This document shows, one piece after another, positions 1 through 6,008 of a stretch of DNA of 7,499 bases (positions within the stretch are counted from its first letter, which is position 1; the number at the start of each line of letters is the position of its first letter). The translations under genes and the position numbers were made by a program. The notes under the pieces were generated by a model, which worked only from the letters and a program-made list of their open reading frames with translations, made no database searches and had not been told where the DNA came from. The stretch covers positions 1 through 7,499 of the forward strand of contig JBGOYH010000106.1 in assembly GCA_041479575.1 (NCBI GenBank), in the 5' to 3' direction. The DNA comes from DASPPK01 sp041479575. Its GTDB lineage: Archaea > Thermoproteota > Bathyarchaeia > Bathyarchaeales > Bathycorpusculaceae.

Positions 1-1799
1 ATTCTGTCTTTCTGAGCTGGGCTGACTCTAGCGAAGACATTGGCTTCCTCAACCACTCTCGCAAGAGCTGGATCTTGAAGCTTCGCGATGTCGCTTCCAA
101 GAACTACCCCTTTGATTTCAAACCCCAGTTGTTCACAGACTTTCCTCGTCACTAACTCATTGTCACCTGTAAGAATCTTCAGTTCTATTCCAGCGTCTTT
201 CATGAGGCGGAGAGATTCCTTGGAACTTTGTTTCGGCGGGTCCATGAAGGCGATGAAACCCACAAACACCATGTCAATTTCATCATTGATGGAGTACATC
301 GGCTTCTGTTCGACTTTCTTGAATGATACTCCCAGAACCCTGAACCCTTGTGAACTCAGCTTGTGATAGTTTTCCTCTATTTTTTTCTCTTGCTCATCAG
401 TCAAGTCGAAAATCTGGTTGTCAAGTTCATATTGAGAGCATACTTTGACAACTTCTTCAGGTGCACCTTTGGAAATAAACAATCGCTGATTTTCATATCC
501 AACAACAACCGAAACTCGCCTTCTCACAAAATCAAAGGGGACTTCATCTATTTTCTGATAACCGTTCACATCAAGATTCTTGTATCTGAGTATGGCGTCG
601 TCGAGCGGGCTTTTGAGTCCTGTTTCATAATAACTGTTCAAGAAGGAATATAACAGTACTTTTTCATCGTCTTTTCCTTCTATGTCTACATGCAGCACGA
701 GTGTAATCTTGTTCTCTGTGAGCGTACCTGTTTTGTCCGTGCACAAAACATCCATGTTTCCGAAATTCTGAATTGAAGCCAAACGCTTTACAATGACGTC
801 TTTCTTGGACATTGCAAGCGCACCCCTTGAAAGGTTTACAGAGATTATCATCGGAAGAAGCTCAGGTGTCAAGCCGACTGCGAGGGCCACAGCAAAAAGG
901 AGAGATTTCAATATGTCGGGTTTGCTGCTGGAAAAGAAGGGTTTGAAAAACACGTTTACGAAGAAGACAAATATCACCAAGACTAATGCTACTTGCATCA
1001 TTAGAAAACCGAATCTTCTGAGCCCCCTCTCAAACTCTGTTTCCGGCTCTCTTCCAGCCAGTCTTTGCGCAATTTTGCCAAACTCAGTTGAGCCCCCAGT
1101 TTTCGCTACAACGGCGTTTGCAGTTCCGCTTACAACGGAAGTTCCCAAGAAAACGTAGTTGCCCCATTCAGAGATTGCTACACCTTTAACCGCAAGCGGA
1201 GCAGCTGTTTTTTCCGCGGGAAATGATTCGCCGGTTAACGTTGATTGGTCTACGAACAGATCTCTAGAACTGAGAATTCTCGAGTCTGCAGGTACCATGT
1301 CTCCAGCGGAAAGGTACACTATGTCGCCTGAAACGATTTCGGAGAGTTTCACCTCAGTCTTGACCCCGTCTCTGAGGACTGTTGCAGTGGTTACGACTCT
1401 TTTCTTTAGCATTTCAACGGATTTTTCAGCCTTAGATTCTTGATATACATCAAGCAACACGCTCAGGAGCACTATGGAAAATATGATGGTGGCATCTATT
1501 GTCTCACCAAGAATACCCGAAATCAAACCTGCAGACAATAGTATGAATACTAGGGGATTTCTAAGGTGATAGAGGACCTCGACAACACCAGTTCGTCTTT
1601 TTCTTTTTGCGAGTTCGTTGCGGCCGAAAACTTGAAGACGGTTTTCCACTTCTTGGCTAGAAAGTCCTGCCTGAGAAGTGTTTAATCTGACAAGAACGTC
1701 GCCGACAGGTAGACTCAAGATTTCCTCTGTGCTTACAGATTGCGACCAGCTCGATGACCTTTCTTTATCTTTCTTATTTACCGTGCCTTCAACTTCCAT
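1..1799 (-). CDS. mgtA: Magnesium-transporting P-type ATPase (MgtA type, P3B), C-terminus cut by window edge
   Basis: ATP-driven inner-membrane Mg2+ importer. 599 codons are present without interruption; the family is about 900 residues, so roughly 300 residues (end of the P domain with GDGxND, and M5-M10) lie outside the window. Seen in order: cation-ATPase N-terminal domain about 25-75; membrane helices M1/M2 about 82-117; actuator domain with TGES at 189-192; M3/M4 about 264-330, with PELLP at 312-316 followed by a NLSKGA stretch, which resembles the MgtA PEMLP motif rather than the SERCA or heavy-metal CPx motif; phosphorylation motif DKTGT with the acceptor Asp at 355; ATP-binding N domain with KGAPE at 444-448; DPPK at 520-523; TGDN at 544-547. 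The ATG at 1799 is preceded by GGTGA five bases upstream, supporting this start; a GTG at 1808 is the only upstream in-frame alternative before a stop. Family assignment is strong; Mg2+ specificity is inferred from the M4 motif and domain pattern. Confidence 0.93.
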   Translation of the reverse strand, partial: MEVEGTVNKKDKERSSSWSQSVSTEEILSLPVGDVLVRLNTSQAGLSSQEVENRLQVFGRNELAKRKRRTGVVEVLYHLRNPLVFILLSAGLISGILGETIDATIIFSIVLLSVLLDVYQESKAEKSVEMLKKRVVTTATVLRDGVKTEVKLSEIVSGDIVYLSAGDMVPADSRILSSRDLFVDQSTLTGESFPAEKTAAPLAVKGVAISEWGNYVFLGTSVVSGTANAVVAKTGGSTEFGKIAQRLAGREPETEFERGLRRFGFLMMQVALVLVIFVFFVNVFFKPFFSSSKPDILKSLLFAVALAVGLTPELLPMIISVNLSRGALAMSKKDVIVKRLASIQNFGNMDVLCTDKTGTLTENKITLVLHVDIEGKDDEKVLLYSFLNSYYETGLKSPLDDAILRYKNLDVNGYQKIDEVPFDFVRRRVSVVVGYENQRLFISKGAPEEVVKVCSQYELDNQIFDLTDEQEKKIEENYHKLSSQGFRVLGVSFKKVEQKPMYSINDEIDMVFVGFIAFMDPPKQSSKESLRLMKDAGIELKILTGDNELVTRKVCEQLGFEIKGVVLGSDIAKLQDPALARVVEEANVFARVSPAQKDR

Positions 1800-1977
1800 A
1801 ATCGTCACCGTGGGTGGCTGTGAACCGCAAGAGCTGGGCTACTTCGTTCAGTTTCAAACGCTGAATGTACACCAAATCTAATAGGTGTTTTGGCACACAT
1901 GCGCCTGCTTGATTCTGAGTTGAATCCGCAAAGGCCGCCTATCTGAATTTGAACCAAGGCAGGGTGAAATGCTATTG

Positions 1978-1989
1978 GAAGAAAAAGGA
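1978..1989 (-). terminator. Pyrimidine-rich tract after the ABC operon, possible archaeal T-rich terminator
   Basis: Read on the minus strand this is CCTTTTTCTTCC, about 25 bases after the stop of the ABC ATPase gene. Archaeal RNA polymerase commonly terminates on T-rich tracts without a hairpin. Only the tract itself is seen; use as a terminator is inferred. The rest of the 215-base gap to the P-type ATPase holds no convincing gene. Confidence 0.35.
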
Positions 1990-2014
1990 ACTGTTCAGAT
2001 GCGTGTAACCATTT

Positions 2015-2836
2015 TCAGACTTTGTCCGCTCGCTCAGCTGTCACAGAAAAGTGACTCACATCCTTCGTGATCGCCTTTCCTTTCTCAAGTAGATTCATAA
2101 CCTCATCTATATATCTGAAGTACTCTTCGTCCCTTAGATACTTGAAACGGGGTCTTGGAATGTTGACTTTCACTTCTCCGACAACTTTCCCTGGCCGAGG
2201 CGACATTATTATGACCCTATCTGCCATGAATACCGCTTCCTCGACATTATGGCTTACCATTATGAACGTGTTTGTTGGCAGAGTGGGGTTTTGCCAAATG
2301 TTGAGTACCAGTTCACGTAGAGTTTTTGCCGTAAGCTCGTCTAATGAAGAAAAGGGTTCATCCATGAGCAGGACTTCAGGTTTCAAGGCCAGGGCTCTAG
2401 CAATACCAACACGTTGCTTCATCCCGCCTGAAAGATCATGAGGGTAGGTGTTCTCAAAACCCTCAAGTCCTACCATCTGCAGGTATTCTTCAGCAATGTG
2501 CCCACGACTTTGCTTTGTCACACCGAGAACTTCCAAAGGCACTTCGACGTTTTCCAACGCGGTTTTCCATGGCAGCAGACCGAAAAGTTGGAACACCATC
2601 GCAATCTTTGGCGATGGCCTAGTGACAAGTTCACCATTGAACAGTATTCTGCCTGAATCAGGCGTCTCTAGTCCTGCCATAATTCTGAGCATGGTAGATT
2701 TTCCGCATCCAGAAGGACCGACTAAACACAGAAACTCGTCTTTCCCAACTGAAAAGCTCACGTTGTCCAACACTAGGATTTTGGTTTTCTCTGTTGGGAA
2801 CGTTTTCGTTACATTCTCCGCTTCAATCACCGACAT
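2015..2836 (-). CDS. ABC transporter ATP-binding protein, NitT/TauT/SsuB family
   Basis: Cytoplasmic ATPase that powers the importer whose permease is encoded just upstream. At 273 residues it is of normal family length. Visible motifs: Walker A GPSGCGKST at 40-48, Q-loop Gln83 in a VFQLFGLLPW stretch typical of the nitrate/taurine/sulfonate group (which usually has ALLPW), signature LSGGMKQR at 135-142, Walker B VLLMDEP at 155-161 with catalytic Glu160, D-loop SSLD at 163-166, switch His196. The tail with PRPR at 227-230 is also usual for SsuB/TauB/NrtD. The extra C-terminal AAA-associated domain found on some archaeal partners of fused permeases is absent. The gene begins three bases after the permease stop; a GAGGT ribosome site lies seven bases before the ATG inside the last permease codons, so translation is probably coupled. 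Substrate cannot be read from the ATPase. Confidence 0.93.
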   Translation of the reverse strand: MSVIEAENVTKTFPTEKTKILVLDNVSFSVGKDEFLCLVGPSGCGKSTMLRIMAGLETPDSGRILFNGELVTRPSPKIAMVFQLFGLLPWKTALENVEVPLEVLGVTKQSRGHIAEEYLQMVGLEGFENTYPHDLSGGMKQRVGIARALALKPEVLLMDEPFSSLDELTAKTLRELVLNIWQNPTLPTNTFIMVSHNVEEAVFMADRVIIMSPRPGKVVGEVKVNIPRPRFKYLRDEEYFRYIDEVMNLLEKGKAITKDVSHFSVTAERADKV

Positions 2837-2839
2837 AGT

Positions 2840-4504
2840 TTAGACCTCAACATGATACTTTTCGAACCTTCTTAGTAACCGCCGCCACACAAACCCTTCC
2901 ATCAGAAGAACTATTGCCGCAATCACTCCTAACATGAAAACCAACACCACCGTGTTTCCATATTGATAGCCTGCCTTGTCCAACAGCGAACCTATTCCCG
3001 GCACCGAAACAGGCGGAATATTTGGCCCAGTAGATGGAAGATACTCTGCGAAGATTATGGTGTTCCAACCCGTACCCCAAGAAAGAATGCTTCCAGTCAC
3101 TATGGCAGGCAAAATGGATGGAACAACTATGTGTACTATCCTTTTCAGCCCCTTAAACCCCAGAAGCTGTCCAACTTCGTTAATTTCAGTGGGAATGTTT
3201 TTGACGGCACTCACAATGTTGAGGAACATGTACCAAATCATATCAAGAACCAACATTATGATGCAGGTTAGTTCAAGCGCGATTCTTGGATTCCCAAGAA
3301 CCTGGTTCAGACCTAGCGAAAGAACAGGGAACAAGGCCAGAATTGGCACACCCTGCCCAATGTCATACAAAGGGAAGAAGACTGCTGCAAATTTCTTGTG
3401 TTCAGCCGCTAAAACTCCCATCCCAATCGCTGCTGCAAGAGAGATTCCGTATGCCACTGAAAGACGCCCCATAGTCAAAAGAATCAACATCGGCAGATTC
3501 ACTAGCTCACTAGCGGGCGGTTGTCTGAAACCTTCACGAATCATCGCCAAGGTTGGGAACTGTCCGGACATTTGGTACAGCACAAAGAAAATAGCCGAAA
3601 TAGCCAAAACCAACGCTACAACTTTTTCAAGACGAGAGTACTTGCGCAAACGTTGGGCAGCTATCGAAAAGGATCTTGGCCAATGCAGTCTTCCAAAGTG
3701 TAACCAGCTAGTTGCCCTTGCGATCCCCAGCTTTCCCACTCCTGAAAGATCCATTCTGAAAACAGGCTTGAAGCTGCCTGTGCCTGCTCGTTCCATCAGC
3801 TTGTGCCAAGTAAGAGTGTTGAAATAGACTACGATGAAAGTTATGAATATTAGGAGAATTATTGCCAGATTCATGTCCTTAAATTCATATGCGGCCTTTG
3901 CAAGGAGATAGCCTAAACCGCCGGTAGGAGGCGTCACGACCTTGCCCTGATATTGGATATACTCTGCCGCAATTATGAAAAACCAACCATCACACCATGC
4001 GAGGTTTGCGCCTGAAATCACTGCTGGAGTGATTGCTGGCAACACAACATGTCTGACATAACGCCATCCGGTCAAGCCGAAACTTCTTGCAGACTCAACA
4101 ACATTCGTGGGGATCCCCCTGATAGCTCCCAACACTCCGAAGAATATCGCCCAGGCCATTGACGTGAATAACAAAACCATCACAGAGAGCTCAACGCCTA
4201 ATGCTCCCAGGGCGAACAAGAAACCTATGACCATTGGGAAATATCCGAGTATCGGGATAGACTGCAGAAGATCTATGAAAGGTGTAAGAACTAACGACGC
4301 AACCCTATTTGTCGCTGCCAGTATCCCGAAAGAAACTCCCCAGACAACAGAGATGACCAACGTGATTGTGATTCGAGAAATTGTGCTGAAAGTGTACAAC
4401 GGAAGGTTCTTAATCTCAGGATATTGCACAAAGGTGACGATCAGCCAAGTCATGACGCAGAGAACAACAAGCCCCACAATGAAACTCGCTAGGTACCTCC
4501 GCAA
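2840..4504 (-). CDS. ABC transporter permease, two fused BPD_transp_1 domains (NitT/TauT class)
   Basis: Membrane channel of the importer. The 554 residues contain the same permease unit twice, so one chain replaces the usual homodimer. Matching landmarks in the halves: QSIPILGYFP (81-90) and QGVPILALFP (384-393); EAA loops after IPT at 131-133 and 438-440, running to LP at 155-156 and VP at 461-462, with the conserved Gly at 143 and 449; GWFFIIAAEYI (173-183) and GWNTIIFAEYL (479-489); GGLGYLLAKA (195-204) and PGIGSLLDKA (502-511). About 12 hydrophobic segments are visible, with a polar linker at about 234-290. This is the organisation known as the duplicated permease of anion ABC systems. 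The start is a TTG: the only in-frame codons before the upstream stop are GCT GGC GAA TGG ACT. An out-of-frame ATG lies six bases inside the leader, and GAGGT sits 18 bases upstream, so the exact start is uncertain. No substrate-binding protein gene is adjacent. Confidence 0.92.
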   Translation of the reverse strand: MRRYLASFIVGLVVLCVMTWLIVTFVQYPEIKNLPLYTFSTISRITITLVISVVWGVSFGILAATNRVASLVLTPFIDLLQSIPILGYFPMVIGFLFALGALGVELSVMVLLFTSMAWAIFFGVLGAIRGIPTNVVESARSFGLTGWRYVRHVVLPAITPAVISGANLAWCDGWFFIIAAEYIQYQGKVVTPPTGGLGYLLAKAAYEFKDMNLAIILLIFITFIVVYFNTLTWHKLMERAGTGSFKPVFRMDLSGVGKLGIARATSWLHFGRLHWPRSFSIAAQRLRKYSRLEKVVALVLAISAIFFVLYQMSGQFPTLAMIREGFRQPPASELVNLPMLILLTMGRLSVAYGISLAAAIGMGVLAAEHKKFAAVFFPLYDIGQGVPILALFPVLSLGLNQVLGNPRIALELTCIIMLVLDMIWYMFLNIVSAVKNIPTEINEVGQLLGFKGLKRIVHIVVPSILPAIVTGSILSWGTGWNTIIFAEYLPSTGPNIPPVSVPGIGSLLDKAGYQYGNTVVLVFMLGVIAAIVLLMEGFVWRRLLRRFEKYHVEV

Positions 4505-4545
4505 AGTCCATTCGCCAGCTTAACCTCTAATACCTTAACATGAGC

Positions 4546-4559
4546 ATTGCATGTGCAAT
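4546..4559. promoter_or_regulatory. Perfect 14-base palindrome at the ABC operon promoter, possible operator
   Basis: ATTGCA-TG-TGCAAT is an exact inverted repeat with a two-base centre. It abuts the TATA-like element and lies between it and the expected transcription start, where a bound repressor would block polymerase. The palindrome is seen directly; its role as an operator is inferred from position only. Confidence 0.45.
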
Positions 4560-4566
4560 TTAAGAA
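4557..4566 (-). promoter_or_regulatory. TATA-like element of the ABC importer operon
   Basis: On the minus strand TTCTTAAATT sits about 57 bases before the TTG start of the permease. With the usual spacing of about 25 bases the transcript would begin near 4535, leaving a leader of about 30 bases that contains GAGGT. The sequence is a fair but not perfect archaeal TATA box. Confidence 0.4.
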
Positions 4567-4601
4567 TATCGTAGTAGCAGACGGACGTCCCATGCGCGTA
4601 A

Positions 4602-4626
4602 GCCGTTTGACGCTTGGTTCAACGGC
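4602..4626. repeat. Inverted repeat, GCCGTT/AACGGC hairpin
   Basis: GCCGTT at 4602-4607 pairs exactly with AACGGC at 4621-4626 across a 13-base loop, and the stem can grow by two pairs with a bulged T. It lies between the T-run that follows the zinc-ribbon module and the promoter of the ABC operon. It is not followed by T residues on either strand, so it is not a standard terminator. Function unknown. Confidence 0.35.
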
Positions 4627-4629
4627 GCG

Positions 4630-4634
4630 AAAAA
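4630..4634 (-). terminator. T5 run downstream of the zinc-ribbon module
   Basis: TCTTTTTCG on the minus strand directly follows the stop of a 40-codon frame and comes about 120 bases after the zinc-ribbon gene. It could end the transcript before the ABC operon promoter begins. The call rests only on the T-run. Confidence 0.3.
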
Positions 4635-4636
4635 GA

Positions 4637-4759
4637 CTAGCTAGGCCTCATCTCTTCTTTGCATGCTTTCAAGCATGGTGCCGGGGTGGGATTTGAATCC
4701 ACGAACGAACCTTCTTTACCGAAAGAAGCTTCACCAAGAAATCTGTCTTTTTCAGTCAT
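4637..4759 (-). CDS. Possible 40-residue ORF coupled to the zinc-ribbon gene by an ATGA overlap
   Basis: The ATG shares bases with the TGA stop of the zinc-ribbon gene (ATGA), the classic arrangement for translational coupling. The product begins MTEKDRFLGEASFGKEGSF and ends CKEEMRPS; I recognise no family. Its first residues (M-T-E-K-D-R-F) loosely echo those of the zinc-ribbon protein (M-S-K-T-D-K-F). Against it: codons about 20-28 are read through the tRNA-like 3' end at 4676-4704, a sequence that would not normally be protein-coding, and the frame also spans two hairpins (7-bp stem around 4711-4730, palindrome at 4661-4677). It may be a frame opened by chance after an insertion. Confidence 0.25.
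   Translation of the reverse strand: MTEKDRFLGEASFGKEGSFVDSNPTPAPCLKACKEEMRPS
4661..4677. repeat. Palindrome next to the tRNA-like 3' end
   Basis: CATGCTT at 4662-4668 and AAGCATG at 4671-4677 are exact inverse complements separated by TC. The palindrome begins immediately after the last acceptor bases of the adjacent tRNA-like sequence (minus strand). Function unknown. Confidence 0.45.
4676..4704 (-). other. tRNA 3'-end-like sequence, copy 1 (probable pseudo-tRNA or att remnant)
   Basis: Read on the minus strand: a T-arm of GTGGA, loop TTCAAAT, CCCAC (4702-4686), followed by CCCGGC, A and CCA (4685-4676). The TTCAAAT loop and GTGG/CCAC pairs are typical of tRNA. Signs of decay: the closing T-stem pair is A-C instead of G-C, and the acceptor strand has six instead of seven bases before the discriminator A. 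No matching 5' acceptor strand, D-arm or anticodon arm is found in the 150 bases upstream, so it is not a complete tRNA gene. It shares a 22-base block (4683-4704) with copy 2 at 5092-5113, one mismatch (T4698 versus C5107). Confidence 0.6.
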
Positions 4760-5061
4760 CGTTCATTTCTCTCCTTTTCTTGCCTCTTTCCACAATATTG
4801 ACATTCTTCCGAAGCTATGGGAATCTCTTTATCGCACTGAACGCATCTCTTCATAAATTCTCCCAGAGCCATCTTTCTGTTATAACTGAAAATTGCGATG
4901 CGGCAGTTTTCGCATTTCAATACTGGAATGTTCTGAGTCAGATAAGGCTTCAATCCGACAAAACCTTTGAAACTGGTTATGTAAGCAGTGCCAAGCTCTC
5001 CTCCGCAAATCGGGCATCGTTTGACAGAACTCAAATCTGGAAATTTGTCAGTTTTGCTCAT
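4756..5061 (-). CDS. Small double zinc-ribbon protein
   Basis: 101 residues, soluble, function not recognised. Two pairs of metal-binding knuckles can be seen. The first is CPICGG with Cys16/Cys19 and, after a 30-residue insert containing a GTAY..FKGF stretch, CENC with Cys50/Cys53. The second is CVQC (73/76) and CQYC (87/90), a tight DZANK/zinc-ribbon-like fold followed by a charged tail (KRQEKERNER). The first unit resembles small archaeal and bacterial zinc-ribbon proteins beginning CPxCGGE. The ATG at 5061 has no strong ribosome site. The gene lies between two tRNA-like 3' ends in direct orientation, which suggests it may be cargo of, or left over from, an integrated element. Such proteins may bind nucleic acid or protein partners, but nothing here says which. 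Confidence 0.8.
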   Translation of the reverse strand: MSKTDKFPDLSSVKRCPICGGELGTAYITSFKGFVGLKPYLTQNIPVLKCENCRIAIFSYNRKMALGEFMKRCVQCDKEIPIASEECQYCGKRQEKERNER

Positions 5062-5086
5062 GATCTGACACTCTTCTGATTTGTGA

Positions 5087-5113
5087 TGCGGGGGGTGGGA
5101 TTTGAACCCACGA
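5087..5113 (-). other. tRNA 3'-end-like sequence, copy 2 (partial tRNA or att remnant)
   Basis: On the minus strand: T-arm GTGGG, TTCAAAT, CCCAC (5111-5095), fully paired, then seven-base acceptor strand CCCCCGC (5094-5088) and discriminator A (5087). No CCA is encoded, as is common in archaea. The bases just before the T-arm (AAGTC) would fit a variable loop, but further upstream no anticodon stem pairs, and no GCGGGGG 5' acceptor strand occurs in the next 200 bases, which are AT-rich. It is therefore a 3' fragment, unless the 5' half is supplied from elsewhere or lies beyond a long intron. It repeats copy 1 at 4683-4704. Confidence 0.65.
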
Positions 5114-5132
5114 CTTTCTTGGTCTCAGGCAA

Positions 5133-5150
5133 AGGAAGCACATGCTTCTT
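5133..5150. repeat. Short hairpin beside tRNA-like copy 2
   Basis: GAAGCA at 5135-5140 pairs with TGCTTC at 5143-5148 around a CA centre, and two further pairs (one G-T) extend it to 5133-5150. It lies about 20 bases from the T-arm of copy 2. Copy 1 also has a hairpin upstream of its T-arm (CTTCTTT/AAAGAAG around 4711-4730, minus strand). Role unknown. Confidence 0.4.
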
Positions 5151-5226
5151 ATCATCATTACTCATGCTAAATCACTAACTAATCATAGTGTGTACTCATA
5201 TTTAATAGTTCTTAACTTATTCTTAA

Positions 5227-5240
5227 CTTTTATTATATGC
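5227..5240 (+). promoter_or_regulatory. TATA-box promoter of the winged-helix gene
   Basis: CTTTTATTATATGC lies about 45 bases before the ATG at 5282 in an AT-rich stretch. A start of transcription near 5260 would give a leader of about 20 bases. The same AT-rich stretch read on the minus strand (GCATATAATAAAAG) could serve the divergent zinc-ribbon gene, but that would leave a long leader running through the tRNA-like sequence. Confidence 0.5.
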
Positions 5241-5281
5241 ATTATTGAACCTTTTGAGAACTGGGAAGTCAGAGCCTGTTT

Positions 5282-5542
5282 ATGGACTGGAAAAAATACG
5301 CTTGGGTTAGGCGAGGAAAGCGGAGACAAAAGACCTTAGAGTTTTTCAGTAAGGCAATTAACCCTCTAACAATAAACGATATTCATGAAAAAACAAGAAT
5401 TGCAATCTCGCAGGCGTCTGCGACTGTAGCTGAGTTGGAACAAGCTGGTTTAATCGAATGCCTAAACTCTGAGGACAAAATAGGGAAATTGTATAGAATT
5501 TCGAAAGAAGGAAAGGAAATAATCACAACCATCTGTTTATAA
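5282..5542 (+). CDS. Winged helix-turn-helix transcriptional regulator (ArsR/MarR-like, archaeal type)
   Basis: 86-residue DNA-binding protein with a single winged-helix domain and no ligand domain. The N-terminal WKKYAWVRRGKRRQKTLEFF, with a WVxRGKxRR pattern, is seen at the start of many small archaeal regulators. Helix-turn-helix: NPLTINDIHEKT (28-39) then AISQASATVAELEQAGLIEC (41-60) as recognition helix and the typical 'LE..GLIEC' exit. The wing follows with KIGKLYRISKEGKEI (66-80). Cys60 and Cys85 are the only cysteines, so metal sensing by a Cys cluster is not indicated. It is divergently placed from the zinc-ribbon gene with a 220-base shared upstream region, so it might control itself or that module. 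No strong ribosome site is visible. Target unknown. Confidence 0.83.
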   Translation: MDWKKYAWVRRGKRRQKTLEFFSKAINPLTINDIHEKTRIAISQASATVAELEQAGLIECLNSEDKIGKLYRISKEGKEIITTICL

Positions 5543-5747
5543 AAATAGCGCGCATGCCTGTTCCGAAAATGGTCAAAAATGGTTTTACAGAGGAGATTTA
5601 ACACAAGACGTGAATCAGTTTAACCGTTTCTTGACTGGAAATTAACCACAAAAGATATGTCGAAAGCGTAGAACAGAAAAGACTTCATGAAACTTGGGCA
5701 AGAATACGAAGGAAAGCCTTTGTCTAGTCATGTTAATCGACTGTGGA

Positions 5748-5757
5748 GTCACGTGAC
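5748..5757. repeat. GTCACGTGAC perfect 10-base palindrome
   Basis: An exact inverted repeat that spans the stop codon of the 41-residue zinc-ribbon gene; ACGTGAC follows directly, making an overlapping second CACGTGACGTG pattern. It could be a protein-binding site or simply follow from the codons His-Val-Thr-stop. Confidence 0.3.
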
Positions 5758-5874
5758 GTGACCACATTCGGTACATTTCCATATAATCGTGCCATCTGAA
5801 TCGACCTCTACTGGAACCATATTTCCACGACGACATCTAGGACACGTAGGGTAAGGTCCAGAGATGTTAACCAT
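5749..5874 (-). CDS. 41-residue zinc-ribbon protein
   Basis: The translated product begins MVNISGPYPTCPRCRRGNM and ends WKCTECGHVT. It has exactly one rubredoxin-like zinc-ribbon: CPRC (Cys11, Cys14) and CTECGH (Cys34, Cys37), separated by an acidic turn (EVDSDG) and two hydrophobic strands, as in small archaeal zinc-ribbon proteins and in the ribbons of transcription and translation factors. The motif spacing, the glycine and histidine after the last Cys and the full use of the frame make chance very unlikely despite its size. The ATG at 5874 is preceded by a weak GAGTAGTG; a CTTTTAGT element lies 37 bases upstream. Function not recognised; a longer reading of another minus-strand frame over the same bases is a shadow. 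Confidence 0.75.
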   Translation of the reverse strand: MVNISGPYPTCPRCRRGNMVPVEVDSDGTIIWKCTECGHVT

Positions 5875-5910
5875 AGCAAAACACTACTCTTTTGGAAGCC
5901 TGTTCGTGTG

Positions 5911-5918
5911 ACTAAAAG
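5911..5918 (-). promoter_or_regulatory. TATA-like element of the 41-residue zinc-ribbon gene
   Basis: CTTTTAGT on the minus strand, 37 bases before the ATG at 5874, would place the transcript start about 10-15 bases before the gene. The match is moderate; TATTAATA at 5931-5938 is an alternative and could be used from either strand. Confidence 0.3.
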
Positions 5919-6008
5919 CAACTATTCTAGTATTAATAGGTTCAGCCATGCCATACAAAGACAGAAATCAAATCTGCACAGCAACAGAAGGTACACTAGA
6001 GGTTCAAA

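Noticed and set aside
1839..1950. Minus-strand open frame without ATG reading ...KHLLDLVYIQRLKLNEVAQLLRF..., which resembles a helix-turn-helix
   Set aside because: Under 50 codons, no ATG start, and it runs out of frame into the P-type ATPase gene. It may be a gene scrap, but the resemblance is too short to annotate.
1941..1965. GGTTCAAATTC on the minus strand resembling another T-arm
   Set aside because: The flanking bases do not pair as a five-base T-stem and there is no acceptor strand after it.
2847..3827. Long frames of up to 283 codons on the plus strand within the permease gene
   Set aside because: Antisense shadows of a well-supported gene with clear family motifs.
4663..5079. Plus-strand frames with GVGFESTNEP-like and PGWDLNPRTN-like products around 4659-5079
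   Set aside because: These are the well-known false proteins produced by reading the reverse complement of a tRNA T-arm; the rest is antisense to the zinc-ribbon gene.
5087..5165. C/D-box small RNA suggested by ATGATGA and CTGA upstream of tRNA-like copy 2 (minus strand)
   Set aside because: The spacing between the boxes is too long for an archaeal guide and no C' and D pair follows.
5687..5761. 24-codon plus-strand frame MKLGQEYEGKPL...
   Set aside because: No promoter or ribosome site, antisense at its end to the zinc-ribbon gene, no recognisable family.
5642..5836. 64-residue minus-strand frame overlapping the 41-residue zinc-ribbon gene
   Set aside because: Its product shows no motif, whereas the other minus-strand frame over the same bases has a complete CxxC...CxxC ribbon; this one is a shadow.
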